A stretch of DNA of 45,181 bases from the NCBI RefSeq assembly GCF_937859865.1, contig NZ_CALMAT010000007.1, forward strand, positions 1-45,181, in the 5' to 3' direction. A model generated the notes under the pieces. It was not told the origin of the DNA, did no database searches, and saw only the letters and a program-made list of their open reading frames with translations. The translations under genes and the position numbers were made by a program. This DNA comes from an uncultured Mucilaginibacter sp. (GTDB lineage Bacteria; Bacteroidota; Bacteroidia; Sphingobacteriales; Sphingobacteriaceae). How positions within the stretch are numbered: the stretch's first letter is position 1; each line of letters begins with the position of its first letter. Positions 7,820-15,513 of the stretch are shown here, piece by piece.

Positions 7820-7854
7820 AATGCTTCTTTTACCACCTAAAATTCCTTACCAAA
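7820..7854 (+). repeat. Direct repeat copy B flanking the toxin-antitoxin module
   Basis: 34 of 35 bases identical to 7188-7222, 632 bp away and in the same orientation, with the toxin-antitoxin pair exactly between them. It overlaps the last codons of the small ORF at 7847-8047. Confidence 0.85.
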
Positions 7855-8047
7855 CTTGATCTTTAACCACTTCGCAAACGGTTTGGAATAAATTCATTTT
7901 GCCGGAAAACAAAGAAATAGTTTCGGCACTGGCAATCTGGAAAGTGCGCAAATTTTCTACTTCGTAATTAATGCTCAGCAATAGAGCCAAAATTACCGGT
8001 GCCAAAAGCAGTATAAAAGGGTTGGTGTTGATGATAAAGTTTTTCAT
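7847..8047 (-). CDS. Small putative membrane protein
   Basis: 66 residues beginning MKNFIINTNPF, with one strong hydrophobic segment (FILLLAPVILALLLSI, about residues 11-26) followed by a polar tail. I recognise no family. It is plausible as a real gene because it starts with a clean ATG and has an ordered membrane-anchor layout, but it could also be chance. Its last residues and stop lie inside repeat copy B, so the repeat may have replaced or created the original 3' end. Confidence 0.45.
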   Translation of the reverse strand: MKNFIINTNPFILLLAPVILALLLSINYEVENLRTFQIASAETISLFSGKMNLFQTVCEVVKDQVW

Positions 8048-8229
8048 GACTATCGGTTTGATGAATCAAAGAAAAAGCTAATCTGCAAGCTGCTAAATGC
8101 TTATTAGGCAGAGCTGTAAGAAAAATCGGTGAACGGCATTTTTTTACCGACGAAAATTTTTACCGAAAGAAGAAAAAACCTAAAATTAAAAAAAGAGAAA
8201 GACTATTTCTATTATAAAATTAGCGTGCC

Positions 8230-8721
8230 TTATTTCCATTTTACAGCTACATCCTTAAGTTTTAAGTTTAATGTTCGTCCTGGTGCATCAGGATCGTAAT
8301 ACTCGATATTAATAAGTTTTAAAATAAGGGTAGTTGGAGTTGTTTTTAATTCGATAGTTGTTTTGACAGGAGTATTTGAAAATAGCTTTCCCCTTATTCC
8401 TGAAGAACCAATGTTAATATTACCCGCTTTTATTTCATTTCCTTCTACATCTATTGCAGATGCACCTGCAAACTGAAATTCTTTATCTGCCCCTTTGTTG
8501 GTTAACACAAACTGTAGCGTTATTTTATCACTGCTTTTATTGCCTTCTGCTTTAATCAAATTAAAATCAATGTTTTCTGCTTGAGCAGTCAAGATCGGTT
8601 TTTGAATATTTAAGGCTGAGCGCAAATATTGATTTTCTTTTGCCAAATCAACGCAATCTTTAGTTTGAGCATTAGCAGATAGTCCGCATAGGATTAGTGA
8701 AATTGTAAGTAAGTTTTTCAT
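8230..8721 (-). CDS. Secreted protein of unknown function
   Basis: 163 residues with a signal peptide (MKNLLTISLILCGLSANAQ, cleavage after the final AQ region). The mature part is mostly predicted beta strand with patterns such as KITLQFVLTNKGADKEFQF and KTTIELKTTPTTLILKLINI, suggesting an immunoglobulin-like or jelly-roll domain exported to the periplasm or surface. No catalytic motif is visible. A TATCTTTG box lies 7 nt before the start. It is separated from neighbours on both sides, so it is probably monocistronic. Confidence 0.75.
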   Translation of the reverse strand: MKNLLTISLILCGLSANAQTKDCVDLAKENQYLRSALNIQKPILTAQAENIDFNLIKAEGNKSSDKITLQFVLTNKGADKEFQFAGASAIDVEGNEIKAGNINIGSSGIRGKLFSNTPVKTTIELKTTPTTLILKLINIEYYDPDAPGRTLNLKLKDVAVKWK

Positions 8722-8728
8722 GTACAGT

Positions 8729-8736
8729 CAAAGATA
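8729..8736 (-). promoter_or_regulatory. Candidate -7 element for the secreted protein gene
   Basis: TATCTTTG on the minus strand is an exact TAnnTTTG match, 7 nt before the ATG at 8721. This again implies a very short or absent leader. Confidence 0.55.
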
Positions 8737-8787
8737 ATAGATTCTGTATTTGATATATCATCAAATTTAAAACTGCATAGGCTAAAC

Positions 8788-9528
8788 TTAGTTGCTTTGC
8801 CCCAACGCTTCCCGAATTTCCGTTTCCACACGTTTCACTAAAACTTCCATGTCTTTTTCGGTTGGTTCTATCGGTTCCAAAACTTCAAATTGCAGGTTTA
8901 AAAAGGTTCCTAACGGGAAAGTGCCGTTCCGAACCATTTTCCAGGAATTGCGGATGACGATTGGAACCAATAAGGTATTTGGGCATTTTTTTAACAGCGT
9001 TGCAATTCCGCCAATCTGAAAATTGCGCATTACACCAATTTTCGCACGTGTTCCTTCGGGGAAAATTACTGCTGACCAGGTATTGGTTTGCATCCGCGTC
9101 CCGAATTTCGACATTTCGACAATCGCTGATTTTGAATCTTTGCGGTCAATGTTGGCGCCACCGCCATATTTTAAGTTGAAAGAAATGGAAGGGATTCCTT
9201 TGGTCAGTTCGATTTTAGAAATAAACTTGGCGTGGTATTTCCGCAGAAACCAAATCAGCGGCGGGATATCGTACAAACTTTGGTGGTTGGCAATAAAAAT
9301 AATTGGCCGGTTTTCGGGCAAAGCAAAACGGTTGCTAAAACTAACGGTGTTGCCTAACAGATAATAAGAGGAAATCAAACCCAAATTCATCACATCCACC
9401 ACATTTTTATGCGCTTTGTAGCCGAAAAGCCGAAACGCAATCCATTGTATCGGATGAAAAAACAGCAGAAAAAAAGTGAATAGAATATAATGCAGCGGCG
9501 TTAAAATATAACTCAACAATTTTTGCAT
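8788..9528 (-). CDS. plsC: 1-acyl-sn-glycerol-3-phosphate acyltransferase (PlsC-type)
   Basis: 246 residues starting at the ATG at 9528; the frame stays open further upstream but that part overlaps the NUDIX gene and does not look like the family. A membrane segment near residues 8-35 precedes the acyltransferase motifs NHQSLYD (H82, D87 of the HX4D pair) and FPEGTRAK (acceptor-phosphate site), then VVIRNSWK. The enzyme transfers a fatty acyl group to lysophosphatidic acid at the inner membrane, making phosphatidic acid. It is the last gene of the metK-EamA-NUDIX-plsC series. A repeat copy directly abuts its start codon, inside the 32-nt gap to the NUDIX gene. Confidence 0.88.
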   Translation of the reverse strand: MQKLLSYILTPLHYILFTFFLLFFHPIQWIAFRLFGYKAHKNVVDVMNLGLISSYYLLGNTVSFSNRFALPENRPIIFIANHQSLYDIPPLIWFLRKYHAKFISKIELTKGIPSISFNLKYGGGANIDRKDSKSAIVEMSKFGTRMQTNTWSAVIFPEGTRAKIGVMRNFQIGGIATLLKKCPNTLLVPIVIRNSWKMVRNGTFPLGTFLNLQFEVLEPIEPTEKDMEVLVKRVETEIREALGQSN

Positions 9529-9542
9529 GGTAAAAGAAGCAT
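9529..9542 (-). repeat. Dispersed 14-bp repeat abutting the plsC start codon
   Basis: GGTAAAAGAAGCAT, an exact core copy. Its first base follows the plsC start codon (complement of 9526-9528), so it occupies the position of the ribosome-binding region on the minus-strand transcript. Confidence 0.8.
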
Positions 9543-9560
9543 TAAAGTTTAGGCCGGCAA

Positions 9561-10112
9561 TTAATTTTCCGAGAGCATGATGTGTACTTTCAAAACCGCC
9601 GCAACGGTAATAGCATCGGTAATTTCGCCACGGCAAACCATTTGGTAAACTTCTTCAAAAGGTAATTTTTTGATTGTTAACTGTTCGGTTTCTTCCGGTT
9701 CGGCTTCAAATTGTTCCAGGTTTTGAGCGAGATAAATGATGGCTTCTTCATCACAAACCGAATTGGACAAATACATGCGCTGGATTTCGGTCCATTTCCC
9801 AGCTTTTAATCCGGTTTCTTCCAACAGTTCGCGTTTGGCCGAATCCAAAGGTTCGCCGGATAATGGCCCGCCGCCTTCCGGGATTTCCCAACTGTATTGC
9901 TTTAACGGAAAGCGAAATTGCCCGACCAAATACGTGTTGAGGTTTTCATCCAAAGGCAAAACGCCAATCGCTTTATTTTTAAAATGAACCCGGCCATAAA
10001 TCCCGGGATTACCCGAAGGATTGAGCACCTGAAACTCAGTAATATTGATCCAAGGGTTATCGTAAATATTTTCTTCGGAAGTAACTTTCCAGGGATTAAC
10101 TTCAGTTTGCAT
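9561..10112 (-). CDS. NUDIX hydrolase (ADP-ribose pyrophosphatase-like)
   Basis: 183 residues from the ATG at 10112; an in-frame start at 10181 would run into the EamA gene and adds nothing family-like. The NUDIX box is present: PEGGGPLSGEPLDSAKREL followed by LEETGL, giving the metal-binding REXXEE core. The loop between the first box glutamate and the arginine is one residue shorter than the textbook pattern. The upstream strand (KNKAIGVLPLDENLNTYLVG, QFRFPLKQYSWEIPEG) matches the ADP-ribose/GDP-mannose pyrophosphatase branch, which hydrolyses nucleoside diphosphates linked to sugars. It is cytoplasmic and lies 34 nt after the EamA gene and 32 nt before plsC. Confidence 0.88.
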   Translation of the reverse strand: MQTEVNPWKVTSEENIYDNPWINITEFQVLNPSGNPGIYGRVHFKNKAIGVLPLDENLNTYLVGQFRFPLKQYSWEIPEGGGPLSGEPLDSAKRELLEETGLKAGKWTEIQRMYLSNSVCDEEAIIYLAQNLEQFEAEPEETEQLTIKKLPFEEVYQMVCRGEITDAITVAAVLKVHIMLSEN

Positions 10113-10146
10113 GGTTGTAAAAGTAGTAAAATTTAAAAGCCGGAAA

Positions 10147-11070
10147 TCAGGTTGCCGTTGCTTTTTGGTATTCAGGTACATTTACCAATACAATGCCAAC
10201 CAAAATAATGACGAGTGCGAGCAACTGTTCTTTTACCAAACTTTCGTGCGCAAACAACCAGCCTAAAAGCACGGCCACAACCGGATTAACATAAGTATGC
10301 GTACTAATCAAGGCCGGAGGACGCTTGGAAATGAGCCAAACGAAAGACATATAGGCAATTAAAGAACCAAAAACGATTAGGAACAACAGTCCCAGCCATG
10401 ATTGTGTAGGAACATTTGCAAAGGAAAAACCGGAAAATTCTCCGGTAAAAGAAGCAATAACGCCGCTTAACGCTGCTGCTGCCAGCAATTGGATGCTGCT
10501 GTTCATCACAATGGAGCTGCTGCCTTTGGTATTGCTAATCAGGAGCGAACCTAAAACCCACCAAATTGCGCTCAGCAAAACAACCAAAGTTGCAATAAGG
10601 CCAATGGCAGATTGGTTGATTTGCACATCAGTTGATTTTAGAAACAGAAAAATCCCGCCAAAGCCAATAATTAATCCGGCAATAATGTATTTGTTGGAGA
10701 AGTAAGTTTTCCAGTTTTTTTTATCCAACAGCAAAAACCACAACGGTTCGGTTGCAATTAGGATGGCGGCCTGTCCGGAGGTAATGTATTGTTCGGCCCA
10801 GGCAATCATCCCGGTGCCGCCAACCAGCATTAATATACCGCTTAAAGCATGCCTTGAAATTATTTTTAGCGAAGGCCGTTTTTCGCCTTTTAGTTTGGCA
10901 TAAGCCAGCAAAATTAAACCGGCCACGAGGTAACGTAATCCAACTAAAACAAAAGGCGGAAAACCTTTTAGCCCGAAAGCCACAGCCAAATAGGTAGAAC
11001 CCCAAATAATGTAGATGTTAAAAAAAGCGAAAATCAGCAGGAGTCGCTGGAAGAGCAGGTTATTTTTCAT
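10147..11070 (-). CDS. EamA/DMT-family transporter
   Basis: 307 residues, nearly all hydrophobic, arranged as ten membrane segments in two tandem five-helix EamA repeats (about 10-135 and 155-295). Typical segments are IYIIWGSTYLAVAFGLKGFP at the start and AYMSFVWLISKRPPALISTH followed by VNPVVAVLLGWLFAHE in the second repeat. Such carriers export amino acids, nucleosides or other metabolites across the inner membrane; the substrate is unknown. The gene follows metK by 72 nt, a gap filled by a hairpin and a repeat pair. A 13-base stretch of the dispersed repeat occurs inside its coding region at 10444-10456. Confidence 0.9.
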   Translation of the reverse strand: MKNNLLFQRLLLIFAFFNIYIIWGSTYLAVAFGLKGFPPFVLVGLRYLVAGLILLAYAKLKGEKRPSLKIISRHALSGILMLVGGTGMIAWAEQYITSGQAAILIATEPLWFLLLDKKNWKTYFSNKYIIAGLIIGFGGIFLFLKSTDVQINQSAIGLIATLVVLLSAIWWVLGSLLISNTKGSSSIVMNSSIQLLAAAALSGVIASFTGEFSGFSFANVPTQSWLGLLFLIVFGSLIAYMSFVWLISKRPPALISTHTYVNPVVAVLLGWLFAHESLVKEQLLALVIILVGIVLVNVPEYQKATAT

Positions 11071-11083
11071 ACCGAGACCTTAA

Positions 11084-11118
11084 TTTTTGGTATTGCCTCA
11101 AAACGGCAATACCAAAAA
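11084..11118. other. Strong hairpin between metK and the EamA gene
   Basis: A perfect 14-bp stem TTTTTGGTATTGCC / GGCAATACCAAAAA with a 7-nt loop. In the direction of the genes (minus) the U-run is on the 5' side and the A-run on the 3' side, so it is not a textbook intrinsic terminator. It may act in RNA stability or as a partial barrier that tunes downstream expression. Confidence 0.65.
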
Positions 11119-11124
11119 ATATAG

Positions 11125-11167
11125 GGTAAAAGAAGCATCGGCTTATAAACCAAATGCTTCTTTTACC
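11125..11167. repeat. Inverted repeat pair overlapping the metK 3' end
   Basis: Arms 11125-11138 and 11154-11167 are exact 14-bp reverse complements (GGTAAAAGAAGCAT / ATGCTTCTTTTACC) with a 15-nt loop. The metK stop (complement of 11143-11145) lies in the loop, and the right arm encodes metK residues including Lys-Glu-Ala. Confidence 0.85.
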
Positions 11168-12393
11168 TGGTCTAAATAGTCGAGTTTTTCCCAGGTAAAC
11201 AATTCTACTTCTACCTTGGTTTCTTCGCCGTTTGGCGTGAAGAAAGATTTGATTACCGTTTGCGGTTCCTTACCAAAATGCCCATAAGCCGCAGTTTCAG
11301 AATAAATTGGGTTGCGCAATTTAAAACGGGTTTCGATGGCGTAAGGCGTCATATCAAAAATGGCAGCCACTTTTTCGGCGATTTCTCCGTCGTGCAAATT
11401 CACTTTTCCAGTGCCGTACGTGTTTACATAAATGCCCATCGGTTGTGCCACGCCAATGGCATAAGAAACCTGGACCAGAATTTCGGTACAAACACCGGCA
11501 GCAACTAAATTTTTGGCGATATGGCGTGTGGCATAAGCTGCAGAACGGTCAACTTTTGAAGGATCTTTTCCGGAAAAAGCACCGCCGCCGTGCGCACCTT
11601 TGCCGCCGTAAGTATCTACAATAATTTTTCGCCCGGTCAAACCGGTATCGCCGTGCGGGCCGCCAATAACAAATTTTCCGGTTGGGTTGATGTGGTATTT
11701 AATTTCGTCGTTAAAAAAGTGGCTGTATTTTGGATACTTTGCTTTTACACGCGGGATCAGGATTTTAATGATGTCTTCCCTGATCTTTTCTAACATTGCT
11801 TTTTCCTCGTCAAAATCATCGTGCTGCGTAGAAATTACGATCGCATCAATCCGGATGGGCTGGTTGTCATCGTTATATTCCAGCGTTACCTGCGATTTTG
11901 CATCCGGCCTTAAATACGGTATGTCTGAGTTTTCTCGGCGAATGGCAGCCAGTTCGATCAGCAAAGCATTGGCAATATCCAACGTAAGCGGCATAAAATT
12001 ATCCGTTTCGATAGTGGCATAACCGAACATCATGCCCTGGTCTCCGGCGCCTTGCAGTTGTTTATCGGCGCGGTCAACACCTTGGTTGATGTCCGGTGAT
12101 TGTTCATGAATGGCCGATAGCACACCGCAGGAATTGCCATCAAACATGTAAGCGCCTTTGGTATAACCAATTTTGTTGATCACATCGCGGGCAATTTTTT
12201 GCACGTCTAAATAAGCTTTGGATTTCACTTCTCCCGCCAAAAAAACCTGCCCGGTGGTAACCAACGTTTCGCAGGCAACTTTAGAATCAGGGTCGAAGGC
12301 CAAAAAATTATCAATTAAAGCATCAGAAATTTGATCGGCAACTTTATCGGGATGCCCTTCAGAAACAGATTCCGAAGTAAATAAATATGACAT
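11143..12393 (-). CDS. metK: S-adenosylmethionine synthetase
   Basis: 416 residues, close to the Bacteroidota length for MetK. It makes SAM from methionine and ATP in the cytoplasm. The signature segments are all present: [16 protein letters not shown] (ATP/phosphate binding, near residue 10), [12 protein letters not shown] (MAT signature 1), [20 protein letters not shown] and [19 protein letters not shown] (MAT signature 2 with the tripolyphosphate-loop residues). The gene has its own -7 box and a probable SAM-II riboswitch in the leader, so feedback repression by the product is likely. It heads a minus-strand series with the EamA transporter, NUDIX hydrolase and plsC. The last codons coincide with a dispersed-repeat arm. 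Confidence 0.97.
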   Translation of the reverse strand: MSYLFTSESVSEGHPDKVADQISDALIDNFLAFDPDSKVACETLVTTGQVFLAGEVKSKAYLDVQKIARDVINKIGYTKGAYMFDGNSCGVLSAIHEQSPDINQGVDRADKQLQGAGDQGMMFGYATIETDNFMPLTLDIANALLIELAAIRRENSDIPYLRPDAKSQVTLEYNDDNQPIRIDAIVISTQHDDFDEEKAMLEKIREDIIKILIPRVKAKYPKYSHFFNDEIKYHINPTGKFVIGGPHGDTGLTGRKIIVDTYGGKGAHGGGAFSGKDPSKVDRSAAYATRHIAKNLVAAGVCTEILVQVSYAIGVAQPMGIYVNTYGTGKVNLHDGEIAEKVAAIFDMTPYAIETRFKLRNPIYSETAAYGHFGKEPQTVIKSFFTPNGEETKVEVELFTWEKLDYLDQVKEAFGL

Positions 12394-12466
12394 AGCTATT
12401 TTAATAAGTTAACATGAATAAAAAAGCAAAATAGCCGGATGAGGATTGCAAGCGCAAAATGGAAGA

Positions 12467-12522
12467 CCAGTTTTTTAGCACTTTTTTTTACGTGGTTGCA
12501 ATCAATTCAAATCAGTCCACTT
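12467..12522 (-). promoter_or_regulatory. Probable SAM-II riboswitch in the metK leader
   Basis: On the minus strand the leader reads GUGG-ACUGAUUUGAAUUG-AUUGCAA-CCAC-GU, an A-run, then GUGCUAAAAAACUGG. GUGG (12517-12520) and CCAC (12492-12495) can form the closing P1 stem. The blocks CUGAUUU, AUUGCAA and GCUAAAAA occur in the order and spacing I know for the SAM-II (metA-type) aptamer of alphaproteobacteria and Bacteroidota. Position fits: a -7 box ends 10 nt upstream, and metK starts 74 nt downstream. I did not run a covariance model; the pseudoknot pairing was not verified base by base. Confidence 0.72.
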
Positions 12523-12531
12523 TACAGCCAG

Positions 12532-12539
12532 CAAAATTA
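12532..12539 (-). promoter_or_regulatory. Candidate -7 promoter element of metK
   Basis: TAATTTTG on the minus strand fits TAnnTTTG. Transcription starting a few bases downstream would begin right at the 5' edge of the riboswitch aptamer, which supports both calls. Confidence 0.6.
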
Positions 12540-12593
12540 GAACATTTTTATAATTGCCGAAATTTGAAACCAGATTTGTTTTTTGCAGTTGCA

Positions 12594-12709
12594 ATGCTTC
12601 TTTTAGTGCCATAAATTTGGGGTGGATGAAGAACAAGAATAAAATTATATGTGGTAAATTTCGTTCAACAAAAGTTTTCGCACTAAATTTATACCGGTAA
12701 AAACAGCAT
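12594..12709. repeat. Degenerate inverted pair of the dispersed repeat (116 bp)
   Basis: Left arm ATGCTTCTTTTAGTGCC followed by ATAAATTTGG at 12594; right arm at 12686-12709 reads AAATTTATACC then GGTAAAAACAGCAT, the same extended arm reversed with two changes in the core. With the metK leader this fills the 354 bp between metK and the SUI1 gene; nothing else is evident in that gap. Confidence 0.6.
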
Positions 12710-12747
12710 CACGAAAAGGCGTTCAACTCTTTAATAGATAAATTAAT

Positions 12748-13089
12748 TTGAGCAAGAGAAATAAAAATGCCACAGGCGTAGTTTATTCTACTGATCCTGG
12801 TTTTGAATACCAGCAGGAAAATGACTGGGTTGGCGAAACGCTTCCTGCGCAACAGCAGCAGCTCAAGATTTTTTTAGACCGGAAAGCGGGCGGAAAATTG
12901 GTAACTAGGATTACAGAATTTAAAGGCAACGAAGAAGATTTGGAAAAATTAGGTAAAAAACTGAAAGCAAAATGCGGTGTAGGCGGAGCGGTAAAAGACG
13001 GCGAAATATTGATCCAGGGAAATTTCAGGGACAAGGTTTTACAGATTTTGCAAACCGATAACTACAAAGCAAAAATAGCCGGAGGATAG
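12748..13089 (+). CDS. SUI1/YciH-family translation initiation factor (eIF1-like)
   Basis: 113 residues with a TTG start at 12748; the only other in-frame choice before a stop is an ATT two codons earlier. The C-terminal two thirds is the SUI1 domain: [20 protein letters not shown], then [20 protein letters not shown] and [17 protein letters not shown], matching the eIF1 fold and its Lys/Gly-rich loops. The N-terminal 45 residues are polar and probably disordered, as in other bacterial YciH proteins. Bacterial members bind the 30S subunit and are thought to affect initiation fidelity; the precise role is uncertain. It appears monocistronic. Confidence 0.9.
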   Translation: MSKRNKNATGVVYSTDPGFEYQQENDWVGETLPAQQQQLKIFLDRKAGGKLVTRITEFKGNEEDLEKLGKKLKAKCGVGGAVKDGEILIQGNFRDKVLQILQTDNYKAKIAGG

Positions 13090-13291
13090 GCAACAATTTT
13101 TACAATTACGGCAATGGTGTGTTTTTTACACTTAATACTTGCATTAATTAATATTTTTCACTTTTATTGTAAAAACAAATTTGTAGAAAGTGTTATTTTT
13201 AAATCAAAGCAGTTCGATAAGCATTTTTAAGGAGGTAAATTAAATTAACATTATCTTTTATATTTATTCTTTTTTTAAAATAGTAAAACTT

Positions 13292-13299
13292 TAAATTTG
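13292..13299 (+). promoter_or_regulatory. Candidate -7 element of the exbB-tonB operon
   Basis: TAAATTTG fits TAnnTTTG and lies 78 bp before the exbB start, in a very AT-rich 288-bp intergenic region that shows no other gene. It would give a leader of roughly 70 nt. Confidence 0.5.
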
Positions 13300-13377
13300 T
13301 TATTCCATTTATAAAAACACCAATATTAAACCCTACATTTATAAAACTAAAAACTAACTAAACTAAAAAACCAAACA

Positions 13378-14226
13378 ATGGCAACTACTCCACCAAAACC
13401 AACAACAACAGCAACAGTAAAAAAAGAAGGCTCAGGTTCATCGAGCATTTTTGCATCTTTAGTAATTCCAATCGCATTTGTCGTAGCTTTATTGATATAC
13501 ATATTTGTATTGGGTGATCCAAGTCATTACAAAGGCGGTGACCCAGCTAACGAGCCAGCAAATGGTGATTACTTTGGTGTTGTGCACAAAGGAGGACCAA
13601 TTGTACCAGTTCTAATGACCTTTTTGCTTTGTGTTATTATTTTTTCTATTGAGCGCTTTGTTGTAATTGGTAAAGCGGCTGGTTCTGGAAATGTAGACGC
13701 TTTTATCAAAAAAGTTCAGTCTTACCTTAATGCTGGAAACATTGAAGCAGCAAGTGCCGAGTGCGATAAACAAAAAGGTTCGGTAGCAAACGTGATTAAA
13801 TCAGGTTTGAAAAAATACCGCGAGATGGAACAAGAGCCAAATTTGGACGTAGATCAGAAATGCCTGGCTATCCAAAAAGATATTGAAGAAGCAACTTCTT
13901 TAGAAATGCCAATGTTGGAGCAAAACTTAACGATCATTGCAACTTTGGTATCTATCGGTACATTAACCGGTTTGTTAGGTACAGTAACTGGTATGATTAA
14001 AGCGTTCGCTGCATTGGCAACATCAGGAGCTCCCAATCAAGCTGCACTGGCGACAGGTATATCTGAAGCTTTGATCAATACAGCTTTAGGTATTTTCACC
14101 TCAACCTTAGCCGTTATTGCGTACAACTACTTTACTTCTAAAATTGATACCTTAACCTATGCTATTGATGAAACAGGTTTTAGTATTGTTCAAACTTATG
14201 CAGCTTCCCATAAAAATAATCATTAA
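13378..14226 (+). CDS. exbB: MotA/TolQ/ExbB proton channel family protein
   Basis: 282 residues. After a Thr/Pro/Lys-rich cytoplasmic N-terminus (about 1-22) there is a membrane helix (IFASLVIPIAFVVALLIYIF), a second one near residues 75-95 (VPVLMTFLLCVIIFSIERFV), a long cytoplasmic helical domain, and the paired C-terminal helices with the conserved GTLTGLLGTVTGMIKAF and NTALGIFTSTLAVIAYNYF. ExbB forms the inner-membrane ring that, with ExbD, couples proton flow to TonB and so powers outer-membrane receptors. It is the first gene of exbB-exbD-exbD-tonB, followed by three linked genes. The extra N-terminal segment is common in Bacteroidota members. Confidence 0.93.
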   Translation: MATTPPKPTTTATVKKEGSGSSSIFASLVIPIAFVVALLIYIFVLGDPSHYKGGDPANEPANGDYFGVVHKGGPIVPVLMTFLLCVIIFSIERFVVIGKAAGSGNVDAFIKKVQSYLNAGNIEAASAECDKQKGSVANVIKSGLKKYREMEQEPNLDVDQKCLAIQKDIEEATSLEMPMLEQNLTIIATLVSIGTLTGLLGTVTGMIKAFAALATSGAPNQAALATGISEALINTALGIFTSTLAVIAYNYFTSKIDTLTYAIDETGFSIVQTYAASHKNNH

Positions 14227-14294
14227 TTTTTATCGTTAATATGTCTGCAATTGTTTGCTCATATTTCTAACCGATTATTTAAAATAAAGTAATT

Positions 14295-14900
14295 ATGCCA
14301 AGAGCTCATATAAAAAGAAAAAGTACTGCAATCGATATGACAGCGATGTGCGATATGGCTTTCCTTTTGCTTACCTTTTTTATTCTTACTTCCAAGCCTA
14401 AAACAGAAGATCTTGTTCCGGTAGATATTCCTGGATCTTCTGTGCTGATTAAATTACCGGATGATGTAGCAACCCTTACAATTGGACAAGGAAAGGTTTT
14501 TTTTAGTATTGAAGGAGAAGCGATAAAGGCACAAACATTAGAAAATGTTGGTCAAAAGTATAATATAACTTTTACACCTGCAGAAAAAGAGTTGTTTTCT
14601 CGATTGCCATCTTTTGGTGTGCCCATAGCCAGTATGAAACAGTTTCTGGATATGGATCCGGAGAAACGTAAGGCATTAAAACAACCGGGAATACCAACTG
14701 ATTCTGTTAGTAATGAATTGTTTAACTGGGTTCGTGAAGCTCGGGTTTCAGCAAAAGCTTTGGTTAATAAAGATTTAAGGATTGGTATTAAAGGAGATAG
14801 CAAGGAAGAATATCCTACTATTAAAAAAGTGATTGCAATATTGCAAAAACAAAAAGTAAACAAATTTAGCCTGATTACTTCAATGCGGGCTGCGAAATAA
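14295..14900 (+). CDS. exbD: ExbD/TolR biopolymer transport protein (first copy)
   Basis: 201 residues. A short basic N-terminus (MPRAHIKRKSTAIDMTAMCD) leads into one membrane helix, MAFLLLTFFILTS, that follows the critical Asp of the family (in DMTAMCDMAF); the rest is periplasmic. This Asp in the helix region is the proton-carrying residue in ExbD. The periplasmic domain is larger than in E. coli ExbD and ends KVIAILQKQKVNKFSLITSM, the usual closing strand and helix. It lies 68 nt after exbB and 16 nt before a second exbD, as in many Bacteroidota. Two different ExbD subunits may form a heteromeric stator. Confidence 0.92.
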   Translation: MPRAHIKRKSTAIDMTAMCDMAFLLLTFFILTSKPKTEDLVPVDIPGSSVLIKLPDDVATLTIGQGKVFFSIEGEAIKAQTLENVGQKYNITFTPAEKELFSRLPSFGVPIASMKQFLDMDPEKRKALKQPGIPTDSVSNELFNWVREARVSAKALVNKDLRIGIKGDSKEEYPTIKKVIAILQKQKVNKFSLITSMRAAK

Positions 14901-14916
14901 TTAAACTTAAAATAAG

Positions 14917-15453
14917 ATGGCAGAATTAGATACCTCCGGGGGTGGCAAAAAAGGCGGGGGAAAAGTAAGGAGTAAAAAAGCATCCACCCGTGTTGATTTA
15001 ACAGCTATGGTAGATTTGGCTTTCCTGCTGATCACATTTTTTATGCTAACCACAACCTTGGCAAAACCACAGGCTATGGATTTAGGCATGCCAGATAAGG
15101 ATGATATTAAAAAGGATCAGTTACCAGTTCCGGCCTCTCGTACAATGTCTGTATTACTGGGCAGTAAAGATAAATTAGAATGGTTTGTTGGCGAACCAGG
15201 AAAAGTAGCCCCTAATGTTGATAATTACGGAAAAAATGGAATTCGTAAAGCTTTATTGGATAATGCTACACGTATTAAACAACAATCAGGTGGAAAGGAT
15301 ATGATCGTGTTAATTAAGCCATCAGATAAATCTGACTACAAGAATTTAGTGGATATGCTGGACGAACTTAAAATTGCTAATATTCAGATTTATGCAATTG
15401 TAGATATTACCGCTGCTGAGGTCGAATCGTTGAAACGAGATGCCCTTTACTAA
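14917..15453 (+). CDS. exbD: ExbD/TolR biopolymer transport protein (second copy)
   Basis: 178 residues, paralogous to the gene just upstream. The N-terminal cytoplasmic tail is Gly/Lys/Ser-rich, then VDLTAMVDLAFLLITFFMLT carries the family Asp and single membrane helix. The periplasmic part ends with NLVDMLDELKIANIQIYAIV, the typical ExbD terminal fold. It should work with ExbB and TonB in energising outer-membrane transport. The two copies differ clearly outside the helix, so this is an old duplication and not a recent one. The gap to tonB is 60 nt. Confidence 0.92.
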   Translation: MAELDTSGGGKKGGGKVRSKKASTRVDLTAMVDLAFLLITFFMLTTTLAKPQAMDLGMPDKDDIKKDQLPVPASRTMSVLLGSKDKLEWFVGEPGKVAPNVDNYGKNGIRKALLDNATRIKQQSGGKDMIVLIKPSDKSDYKNLVDMLDELKIANIQIYAIVDITAAEVESLKRDALY

Positions 15454-15513
15454 TATGTGTAATCAAGATAGAATCAATCAGTTAAAAAAATTAAATCATA
15501 AATTTAAACAACC

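Noticed and set aside
12626-12700. Small frame starting MKNKNKIICGKFRS
   Set aside because: Only about 24 codons, overlaps the degenerate repeat pair, and has no supporting context.
13231-13236. GGAGGT Shine-Dalgarno-like site upstream of exbB
   Set aside because: No start codon or plausible small gene follows at the right distance.
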